Shown: positions 14,783-21,231 of the stretch, piece by piece
How the letters are laid out: every line of letters begins with the position of its first letter
Numbering within the stretch: the stretch's first letter is position 1
Source: F1-60-MAGs149 sp044369995
GTDB taxonomy: Bacteria; Actinomycetota; Thermoleophilia; Gaiellales; F1-60-MAGs149
Reading direction: 5' to 3'
Assembly: GCA_044369995.1 (NCBI GenBank)
Contig: JBILWG010000002.1
Location: 1 to 52,015, forward strand
Length of the DNA: 52,015 nt
Position numbers and translations under genes: made by a program
Notes under the pieces: model-generated
What the model was told of the DNA's origin: nothing
Database searches by the model: none
The model's input: only the letters and a program-made list of their open reading frames with translations

Positions 14783-16231
14783 ATGTTCGTCAACAAGCAA
14801 CCGCGCTACGAGATTCTCTCCGAGGACGCGATGGCCACGCTCGACAAGGGCTGGAAGCGTCTCGTCTCCGAGATCGGCATCGAGTTCGCCAGCCCCTGGG
14901 CGACCGAGCTGCTCGCCGCCGCCGGCCAGAAGGTCGACGGGATCAACGTCAAGTTCGACCCCGAGTGGGTGCTCGAGCAGGTCGCCAAGGCACCGGCCCA
15001 GTTCGACGTGCACGCGCGCAATCCGGAGAACAGCGTCACCATCGGCGGCGACAACATGGTCTTCGCGAGCGCCTACGGCCCGCCGTTCGCACGCCGCGGC
15101 GCGCTGCGCAAGGAGGGCACGCTCGAGGACTACCGCGACTTCCTCAAGCTGTCGCAGTCGTTCTCGCTGCTCGACTCCGCCGGCAGCGTCGTCGTCGAGC
15201 CGAACGACGCGCCGCTCGACTCGCGCCACCTCGACATGCAGTTCGCGCTCGAGACGCTGACGGACAAGATCCACATGGGCAACGTCGTCCGTCCGTCCAA
15301 CGCGGAGGACAGCCTCAACATGGCCGGCATCGTCTTCGGCGGTCGCGAGAAGCTGGAGGAGATGCCCGTGATGATCTCCCTCCTCAACTGCAACTCGCCG
15401 ATGCACTGGGACTCGGGCATGCTCGACTCGATGCAGGTGTACGTGAAGGCGAATCAGCCGGTCCTGCTGACGCCGTTCCTGATCATGGGCGCGATGTCGC
15501 CGGTCTCGATTCCGGCGGCGCTCGCGCAGCTGATGGCGGAGGCCTTCACCGGCATCGCCCTCGCACAGCTTGTGCGCCCCGGCTGCCCGGTGATCCTCGG
15601 CTCGTTCCTGACGAACGCCAACATGCAGTCGGGCTCGACATGCATGGGCACGCCGGAGTCGGCGATCGGCCTCTTCGCGATCGGCCAAATCGCGCGCAAG
15701 TACAACCTGCCGTTCCGCTCCGGCGGCGCCTTCACGTCGAGCCAGTCCGTCGACGCGCAGGCGGGCTACGAGGCGCTGATGACGATGATGCCGACGTTCC
15801 TGGCTGGCACGAACTACGTCCTGCACTCGGGCGGTTGGCTCGAGAGCGGCCTTGTCTCGTCGTTCGAGAAGTTCATCGTCGACATGGAGATCCTGGGCAT
15901 GCTCCAGGCCACCTTCTCGCCGCTCGACTTCAGCGAGGAGTCGCTGGCCTTCGATGCGCACGAGGAGGTGATGTCCTCGACGGACAGCCGCCACTTCCTC
16001 GGTACGGCGCACACGATGGCGCACTTCCGCGACTGCTTCTACCGTCCGCTGCTTTCCTCGTCGGATGCCTTCGAGCGCTGGGAGAAGAACGGCTGTAAGG
16101 ACGCCGCCGAGCGCGCGGGCGAGATCGCCGCGAAGAAGCTCGAGGAGTACGAGGAGCCGACGCTCGATCCCGCGATCCGCGAGGAGCTCGAGGAGTACGT
16201 CGTCCGCCGTCGCGCCGAGCTCGGCGACTAG
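14783..16231 (+). CDS. MttB-superfamily (non-pyrrolysine) methylamine/betaine methyltransferase
   Basis: A 482-residue member of the trimethylamine methyltransferase (MttB) family. Such enzymes transfer a methyl group from a quaternary or tertiary amine to Co(I) of a cognate corrinoid protein. Family features include an N-terminal helical part ending near VTIGGDNMVFAS, then LLNCNSPMHWD and GCPVILGSFLTNANM within the TIM barrel, and a C-terminal helical tail. The only TAG is the natural stop at 16229-16231, so no in-frame amber codon for pyrrolysine exists. That places it with non-Pyl members such as glycine betaine methyltransferase MtgB. The start at 14783 is set by GGAGGA 7 nt upstream. Glycine betaine is the favoured substrate because a DMGDH-type enzyme is nearby; carnitine, proline betaine or others remain possible. 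Confidence 0.88.
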   Translation: MFVNKQPRYEILSEDAMATLDKGWKRLVSEIGIEFASPWATELLAAAGQKVDGINVKFDPEWVLEQVAKAPAQFDVHARNPENSVTIGGDNMVFASAYGPPFARRGALRKEGTLEDYRDFLKLSQSFSLLDSAGSVVVEPNDAPLDSRHLDMQFALETLTDKIHMGNVVRPSNAEDSLNMAGIVFGGREKLEEMPVMISLLNCNSPMHWDSGMLDSMQVYVKANQPVLLTPFLIMGAMSPVSIPAALAQLMAEAFTGIALAQLVRPGCPVILGSFLTNANMQSGSTCMGTPESAIGLFAIGQIARKYNLPFRSGGAFTSSQSVDAQAGYEALMTMMPTFLAGTNYVLHSGGWLESGLVSSFEKFIVDMEILGMLQATFSPLDFSEESLAFDAHEEVMSSTDSRHFLGTAHTMAHFRDCFYRPLLSSSDAFERWEKNGCKDAAERAGEIAAKKLEEYEEPTLDPAIREELEEYVVRRRAELGD

Positions 16232-16402
16232 CCCGTCCGGTTCCACCTGTGCGGGGCGACGGTACCGCACGGTCTCTCCTCTCGTCCGCAGGCGGGGGTC
16301 TCGGCCACTCGGTCGGGGCTCCCGCCTCCTGCGTTGAGTGGCGTGCCGTTGCAGCGCGGCACGTCTGCGCCGCTCACCAGACATTTCACGGATACTGCGC
16401 GG

Positions 16403-17095
16403 GTGACGAAGACGCCGCACGTGCCGACCTCGATGCTCGCTGCCAGCGCTCGGCGCGCGGTGGATGCCGATTCGAAGTCCGCGGAGGCGTATCGCGCGAT
16501 CAAGGACATGATCGTCTCGCTCGAGTTGCCGCCGGCGGCGCTGCTCGACGAGCGCGGGCTCGCCGAGCGCCTCGATGTCGGGCTGACTCCGGTGCGTCAG
16601 GCCCTGCGGCGGCTGGAGTGGGAGAGCCTGGTCGTGATCCTGCCGCGTCGCGGCACCCTCGTGGCCGACCTCAACGACAGCGACCTCGGCCGCATCTACG
16701 AGCTGCGCTCCGTGCTGGAGCCGCAGGCGGCAGAGCTCGCCGCCGAGCGCGGCAGCGACGAGCAGCGCGCTGCGCTGGCCGCGGTGATCGCCGCGATGCA
16801 CGCCGAGCTGGCGCGGAAGACGCCGGACCGCCGCGCGCTGATCGCCCTCGACCGCGACCTGCACCGCCAGATCTGGGCGATGGCCGGCAACGAGATGCTC
16901 GAGCAGACGCTGGAGTGGCTCTTCTCGCACGTGCTGCGCCGCTGGAACGTGTCGATCGACCGCAACGAATCGCTCGGCTCCGTCATGCAGATGCACGACG
17001 AGCTCGCCGACGCGATCATCGCCGGCAACGCCAAGCAGGCGCGCACCGTGATGAGCCGCCACGTGGCGGGCTTCCAGGCCTCGCAGACCGCATAA
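16403..17095 (+). CDS. GntR-family regulator with FCD domain
   Basis: A regulator of about 230 residues. The N-terminal winged helix (AYRAIKDMIVSLELPP, LAERLDVGLTPVRQALRRLE) is followed by an all-helical FCD effector domain. The metal-ligand pattern of that domain is visible in DRDLHRQIW, MHDELADAI and MSRHVAGF (Asp/His, His, His). It lies 171 bp after the mttB-like gene and may control that gene, the downstream flavoprotein, or uptake of the substrate. The start is uncertain: TTG at 16334, GTG at 16403 and ATG at 16433 are all in frame, and conservation of the HTH only requires the last. I list the GTG as a compromise. Confidence 0.82.
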   Translation: MTKTPHVPTSMLAASARRAVDADSKSAEAYRAIKDMIVSLELPPAALLDERGLAERLDVGLTPVRQALRRLEWESLVVILPRRGTLVADLNDSDLGRIYELRSVLEPQAAELAAERGSDEQRAALAAVIAAMHAELARKTPDRRALIALDRDLHRQIWAMAGNEMLEQTLEWLFSHVLRRWNVSIDRNESLGSVMQMHDELADAIIAGNAKQARTVMSRHVAGFQASQTA

Positions 17096-17121
17096 CCCGG
17101 CCTGCCGCAACCCTCGTCGCC

Positions 17122-17151
17122 TGACACGATGGGCCCGGGCCCACCATGTCA
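17122..17151. repeat. 30-bp palindrome, left member of pair 2
   Basis: It matches the element at 1944-1973 at every one of 30 positions (left arm TGACACGATGGGCCC). It follows the GntR stop by 26 bp. Together with its partner it occupies the gap between the convergent GntR and flavoprotein genes. Confidence 0.85.
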
Positions 17152-17301
17152 GGCAAATCGACAGCCGAGGACACAGACCGGAGCGCCGCGCGGCACAGAG
17201 CGTGACGCCCCTGCAACGTTCGCGCACCCTGATGCGTCTGGTGCTGGGGATCATCTGCACGGGCGGCGCGCAGAGCCGCGCGCGCCTTGCGTGGTCTGGC
17301 C

Positions 17302-17331
17302 TGACACCACGGGCCCGGGCCCATCGTGTCC
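17302..17331. repeat. 30-bp palindrome, right member of pair 2
   Basis: It has the same GGGCCCGGGCCC centre, a left arm TGACACCACGGGCCC and a right arm GGGCCCATCGTGTCC. Its start is exactly 180 bp after the start of the left member. It ends 2 bp before the stop codon of the minus-strand flavoprotein gene, where it could also act as that gene's terminator. Confidence 0.85.
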
Positions 17332-17333
17332 GG

Positions 17334-18461
17334 TTACGGTGCGAGGCGCGCGGCGGCTGGGATGGTGCGCGGTTCGTCGCGCAGGAGCCAGTCGCGCACG
17401 AGCGCGCCGGCGGCGGGGCCGGATTGGATGCCGCCACCGCCGAAGCCGACGGCGTCGATCACGCCCTCCGTCTCGGGCCGCCAGCCGATCGACGGCTCGA
17501 GCGAGGGGCGGCACGGGTAGAGCCCGGACCAGCCCTCGCCAAAGGACATGCCGTCGGCCAGGCCGGGGAAGCGCAGCGCGAGCTGCTCGGCGAGCTCCTC
17601 CTGCCAGTCCTGCGTGACGCCACGCGGGTAGTCGTCGGGATCGCTGTCCGGATCGAGCAGCTCCTCCGAATGCAGCCCGCAGATCAGTCGATCGCTCGCC
17701 TCGTAGCGGACGTATGCGCCGAGGCGATTGACGCCGGGGATGTAGTTCATCGTGAACGGGTGCACGTAGTCGAGCGGGGTGGCGAGATGCACCTGCGTGG
17801 CGCTGCGGCGCTGCGGCGAGACGTCGCACGACAGGCCGAGCAGCGCCGCGATCTGTGCGGCCCACGGGCCGGCGGCGTTCACGACGACATCGGCCGTGCG
17901 CGGGCCGTCACCGGTCGCGAGATGCCAGACGCCATCGCGACGCTCGGCGGCGGTGACGGCGCACCGCGTGGTGATGCGCGCGCCGGCGGCGATCGCGCGC
18001 TCGCCGAACGCCAGCGTCGCCTGGTGCGGATCGACGTAGCCATCGCTGGGGCACCAGAGCGCGCCGCGCACGTCGTCGACGCGCAGGGCGGGGGCGAGGA
18101 TGGCGAGCTCGTCGACCGCCAGCACCCGGGCGTCCTCGACGCCGAGCGAGCGCTGGTGTTCCACGCTCGCAGAAAACAGCGCGATGTCGTCGTCGGAGTA
18201 GCCGAGACGCGCGTAGCCGGAGCGCACGAAGCCGATCTCCGTCTCGGTCGTCAGCTGGTCGAAGGCGCGGCGGGCGAAGACGCGCAGGTCGATCCACAGC
18301 GGATCGGTGTACTGCGACTCGACGACGCCGACCGCCAGTCCCGACGAGCCACCTGCCAGCTGGTCGCGCTCGAGCACTTCGACCTCGACGCCGGCCGGCG
18401 CCAGCGCATCGGCGATGCAGCAGCCGACGATGCCACCCCCGATCACCACCACGCGCGTCAT
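17334..18461 (-). CDS. FAD-dependent oxidoreductase, sarcosine/glycine oxidase-like (DAO family)
   Basis: A 375-residue flavoprotein of the DAO fold. The FAD-binding motif VVVIGGGIVGCCIADAL is at residues 4-20, the second contact GGSSGLAVGVV follows, VVNAAGPWAAQIA lies near residue 190, and the C-terminal VGFGGGGIQSGPAAG closes the cofactor site. Related enzymes oxidise secondary or primary amines such as sarcosine, glycine or D-amino acids. Located next to the methylamine cluster, it may take sarcosine to glycine after the dimethylglycine step, but it has no folate domain and other amine substrates are equally possible. The start at 18461 is supported by TACCCT 6 nt upstream. Confidence 0.82.
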   Translation of the reverse strand: MTRVVVIGGGIVGCCIADALAPAGVEVEVLERDQLAGGSSGLAVGVVESQYTDPLWIDLRVFARRAFDQLTTETEIGFVRSGYARLGYSDDDIALFSASVEHQRSLGVEDARVLAVDELAILAPALRVDDVRGALWCPSDGYVDPHQATLAFGERAIAAGARITTRCAVTAAERRDGVWHLATGDGPRTADVVVNAAGPWAAQIAALLGLSCDVSPQRRSATQVHLATPLDYVHPFTMNYIPGVNRLGAYVRYEASDRLICGLHSEELLDPDSDPDDYPRGVTQDWQEELAEQLALRFPGLADGMSFGEGWSGLYPCRPSLEPSIGWRPETEGVIDAVGFGGGGIQSGPAAGALVRDWLLRDEPRTIPAAARLAP

Positions 18462-18536
18462 GACGACAGGGTAGTCCGGGTATCCGTGCGGAGAATCCCG
18501 CTAACGGATTCCACCATCCTCGCGTAGGCTCAGGGC
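18462..18536. promoter_or_regulatory. Divergent promoter region with inverted repeat
   Basis: The minus-strand box TACCCT (18473-18468) is 6 nt before the flavoprotein ATG. The plus-strand box TAGGCT (18525-18530) is 6 nt before the phosphoesterase ATG. Between them, GAATCC (18493-18498) and GGATTC (18506-18511) form an inverted repeat, and ATCCGT/ACGGAT (18482-18487, 18504-18509) form a wider one. These are operator candidates. Confidence 0.45.
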
Positions 18537-19205
18537 ATGCGCGACGCGGTGCTGTTCGACATCCATGGCAACATCGATGCCCTCGACGCCGTGCTCGCCG
18601 ACGTGGCCGCTGCCGGCTGCGATGGCCTGCTGCTCGGTGGTGATTACGCCTATCTGGGACCCGCACCGGATGACTGCGTGGATCGGCTGCGCGAGCACCC
18701 CGGCCGCGTCGTCGCGATCCGCGGCAACACGGATCGCATGATCGCCAACGGCGATGACGCGATCGCCGAGTGGGCCGCCGATCGTCTCGGCGATGAGCGC
18801 GTCAGCTGGCTGGGCGGGCTGCAGCCGGCGCGCGTGCTGCCCGAGCACGACGCGGTGATCGTCCACGCGGTGCCCGGCGACGACGAGTGGCGCCTCACGC
18901 CCGATACGCCCGACGCGCTCGCCGAGGCGCGCACCGCCGAGGTGGGGCACGCGACGATGCTGTGCGGTCACGTGCACCTGCAGTACTCGCGCAGGGTGGG
19001 AGAGGTCGAGGTCGTCAATCCCGGCTCAGTCGGCTTCCCGTTCGACGGCGAGCAGGCTGCGGCGTGGGCGGTCATCGACCAGGGGCAGATCGAGCTGCGC
19101 CGCACGACCTACGACGTCGAGCGTGCGCTCGCCCGCCTCGCGGGCCTCGCCTCGCACCCTGAGCGCGCGCTCGCGGAGCGCCGCCTCCGCACTGCCCGCG
19201 CCTGA
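18537..19205 (+). CDS. Calcineurin-like metallophosphoesterase (YfcE/MJ0936 type)
   Basis: A 222-residue dinuclear-metal phosphoesterase. The metal ligands are seen in order: FDIHGN at residues 8-13, LLGGDYAYLGP, IRGNTDRM, a His in IVHAVPG and the late GHVHLQYSR. NPGSVGFPFDGE follows, as in the YfcE group. Such enzymes cleave phosphodiesters or phosphomonoesters; the natural substrate is not predictable. The ATG at 18537 sits 6 nt after TAGGCT, consistent with a leaderless message. It lies 22 bp before the MscS gene, so the two may share a transcript. Confidence 0.85.
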   Translation: MRDAVLFDIHGNIDALDAVLADVAAAGCDGLLLGGDYAYLGPAPDDCVDRLREHPGRVVAIRGNTDRMIANGDDAIAEWAADRLGDERVSWLGGLQPARVLPEHDAVIVHAVPGDDEWRLTPDTPDALAEARTAEVGHATMLCGHVHLQYSRRVGEVEVVNPGSVGFPFDGEQAAAWAVIDQGQIELRRTTYDVERALARLAGLASHPERALAERRLRTARA

Positions 19206-19227
19206 CTGCGTCCGGCATCATGAGGGC

Positions 19228-20118
19228 GTGATCTCGCTCCCCAGTGCCGACACGTTCACGTCCAGCGGCGTCAACTGGCTCGCGATGGCGATCGTGATCG
19301 TGCTCGCGGTGGTCGGCGCGATCGTCATTCCCCGGCTGACCGTCGCGCTGATGTCGCGTCGGCTCCGCGGCAGGCGCTCGACGGACGTCGACGAGCATCG
19401 GCGCGCGAAGCGCGCGGACACGACTGTGGCGGTTGTGCGTTCCCTGTCGCGCTACGCGGCGATCGTGGTCGGCATCCTCGCCGTCTTCACGTTCGGCTTC
19501 ACCGGTGCGGGCTCGACGGTGCTGGGCGTCTCGCTCCTCATCGCGATCGTCGGCTTCGCTGCGCAGAGCGTCCTGCGCGACGTGATCGCCGGCACGATGG
19601 TCGTGGCGGAGCGGTGGTTCGATGTGGGCGACGCGATCACGATCGAGCCGTGGGCGATGAGCGGCGTCGTCGAGGCGATCACGCTGCGCAGCGTCAAGCT
19701 GCGTGGCCTCGGCGGCGAGACGATGCGGATTCACAATCAGCACATGTACGGCGTCCGCGTGGCGCGCAACGGCATCCGGCCGATCACGCTCGAGCTGTAC
19801 GTGACCGATGCGGAGCAGGGGCGCGCACTGATCCGCCGCGTCTCCGAACTGCTGCCGTCCGGCCCGATGCACCTGCTCTCGTCTGCCTTGGAGATCGAGG
19901 AGGAGCAGGATCTCGGCTCGCTCACCCGGCTGGCGGCGAGCGGCGCGGTGCCGCCGGGGCGTGAGTGGCTGCTGGAGTCGTTCGCGATCAGCGTGCTGAA
20001 GGAGCTCGACACCGAGGGCGTGATCGCCCACGGGCCGGTCGCCTACTTCTCGGATACCGTCGCCGAGCAGCGCTTCGCCCGCAGCGTCGCGCCGTCGCTC
20101 GATATCGACAGTCGCTAG
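19228..20118 (+). CDS. MscS-family small-conductance mechanosensitive channel
   Basis: A 296-residue membrane protein. One helix near residues 13-36 and another after the basic linker (RRLRGRRSTDVDEHRRAKR) lead into the pore-lining TM3 region (GVSLLIAIVGFAAQSVLRDVIAG). The beta domain follows, with VVAERWFDVGDAITIEP and GVVEAITLRSVKLRG. It would release solutes on hypo-osmotic shock. The GTG at 19228 is chosen because the longer frame overlaps the previous gene. Its stop overlaps the convergent carbonic anhydrase stop by 4 bp (20115-20118). Confidence 0.87.
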   Translation: MISLPSADTFTSSGVNWLAMAIVIVLAVVGAIVIPRLTVALMSRRLRGRRSTDVDEHRRAKRADTTVAVVRSLSRYAAIVVGILAVFTFGFTGAGSTVLGVSLLIAIVGFAAQSVLRDVIAGTMVVAERWFDVGDAITIEPWAMSGVVEAITLRSVKLRGLGGETMRIHNQHMYGVRVARNGIRPITLELYVTDAEQGRALIRRVSELLPSGPMHLLSSALEIEEEQDLGSLTRLAASGAVPPGREWLLESFAISVLKELDTEGVIAHGPVAYFSDTVAEQRFARSVAPSLDIDSR

Positions 20119-20726
20119 ACCGCGCCGGCGTGGGGCACGACGCGCTCCTCGAGGAGCGTGACAAGGCGCGTGCGGGGGGAGTAGCGCATCACGCACAGCT
20201 GCGCCTGCCCGTCGATGATCGCCGAACGCAGCGACGGGCATTCCGTGATCAGGCTCTGTGCCGTGACGCGGGCGTTGACGTCGATCGCGTTGTCGAAATC
20301 GGCGGCCCCGCCGGCGCGGTAGAGCCCGGCGGCCAGCGCACCGGTGAGCGGCGCCAAGGCGAGATTGGGCGGCACTCCGGTGGTGAACTCCTCGTACGCC
20401 GCGTGCACGGCTCGGCAGTCCTCGTGCGCGAGCACGATCGCCAGCCGCGTGTTGAGTGCGGTCATCGCGAAGCCGAGGGCGGACGCGACGGGAATGTCCA
20501 CGTACTGGCCGGGTAGGCGCACGGTGAAGATCGCACCCGCCGCCGCGCCGAGCACGGCAGCCGGCGGAACGCGCGCGTCGGAGCAGCCGATCACCGCGAC
20601 CGGTGGCAGGTGCTCGAGCGGATCCTCGGGCGCGCCGAGCAGGTCGCGCTCAGACGATCCTCCGGCCCAGCGACGATTGCCCTCGAGGACGCGCTCCAGC
20701 AACTCGGGTGCGGTCAGCTCCGTCAT
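20115..20726 (-). CDS. Beta-class carbonic anhydrase
   Basis: A 203-residue zinc enzyme for CO2/bicarbonate interconversion. Cys48 with the Asp50-Arg52 dyad (IGCSDARVPP) and His101-x2-Cys104 (AHEDCRAV) form the usual beta-CA zinc site. The residue after the last Cys is Arg where most family members have Gly. The protein is at the short end of the family range. The ATG at 20726 is 7 nt downstream of a TACGCT box. It is convergent with mscS, with no space between the stops. Confidence 0.83.
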   Translation of the reverse strand: MTELTAPELLERVLEGNRRWAGGSSERDLLGAPEDPLEHLPPVAVIGCSDARVPPAAVLGAAAGAIFTVRLPGQYVDIPVASALGFAMTALNTRLAIVLAHEDCRAVHAAYEEFTTGVPPNLALAPLTGALAAGLYRAGGAADFDNAIDVNARVTAQSLITECPSLRSAIIDGQAQLCVMRYSPRTRLVTLLEERVVPHAGAV

Positions 20727-20739
20727 CGCAGACAGCGTA
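20727..20739 (-). promoter_or_regulatory. -10 box of carbonic anhydrase gene
   Basis: TACGCT on the minus strand (20739-20734), with 7 nt to the ATG at 20726 and no ribosome-binding site: leaderless type. Confidence 0.4.
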
Positions 20740-20780
20740 CCCGTCTTGTCCACCGACGCGGTGTCGGCATGGTGATTGCG

Positions 20781-21230
20781 TCAGTCGAGCCAGTCGAGGT
20801 AGACGGACTGGTCGCGACGGTCGGCGATGCCCATGTTGACGACCTGGTTCTTGATGCGCCCTTCGGTGTCGATCAGGAAGGTTCCGCGCATGCACGTGCC
20901 CCAGTCCTCGTCGAACACGCCGTAGGCCTTGGACACCTCGCCATGCGGCCAGAAGTCGGCGAGGAAGCGCCCGTTGGCCTTCAGGTGGTCCTTGTACGAC
21001 TGGCGGATCGGCCAGGCGTCGCACGCGACGTTGAGGATCTCGAGGTCGTCACGCTCGAGCTTCGACTCGTCGCGGATCTCGCAGATCTCGCCCTCGCAGA
21101 TCTCCGTGTAGGAGAAGGGGTGGAAGAACAGCAGCACGTTCTTCTTGCCGCGGTAATCGCTCAGGGTGACGCTCGTATCGAACGTCTCCTGCAGGGTGAA
21201 GTCGGGGGCGATGTCGCCGATCTCGGGCAC
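20781..21230 (-). CDS. Peroxiredoxin (AhpC/TSA family, AhpE/BCP-like)
   Basis: A 149-residue thioredoxin-fold peroxidase that would reduce hydroperoxides. The peroxidatic Cys45 sits in PFSYTEICEGEIC. A second Cys at position 50 has the five-residue spacing of the resolving Cys in bacterioferritin-comigratory proteins, although the rest of the sequence looks like one-Cys AhpE. Cys70 (NVACDAW) and Cys112 (WGTCMRG) are additional. The Arg of the active site is probably in CMRGTFLID. The gene starts one base after the rarA stop, so it is likely co-transcribed with rarA. Confidence 0.88.
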   Translation of the reverse strand: MPEIGDIAPDFTLQETFDTSVTLSDYRGKKNVLLFFHPFSYTEICEGEICEIRDESKLERDDLEILNVACDAWPIRQSYKDHLKANGRFLADFWPHGEVSKAYGVFDEDWGTCMRGTFLIDTEGRIKNQVVNMGIADRRDQSVYLDWLD

Positions 21231-21231
21231 G

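Noticed and set aside
14783..16231. Pyrrolysine codon in the MttB-family gene
   Set aside because: The frame has a single TAG, at the expected C-terminus after a normal helical tail. No read-through product would be sensible, and no pyl genes are in the window.
20115..20118. Convergent overlap of mscS and carbonic anhydrase stops as a regulatory device
   Set aside because: A shared CTAG at two convergent stops is common in compact genomes, and nothing else points to antisense control.
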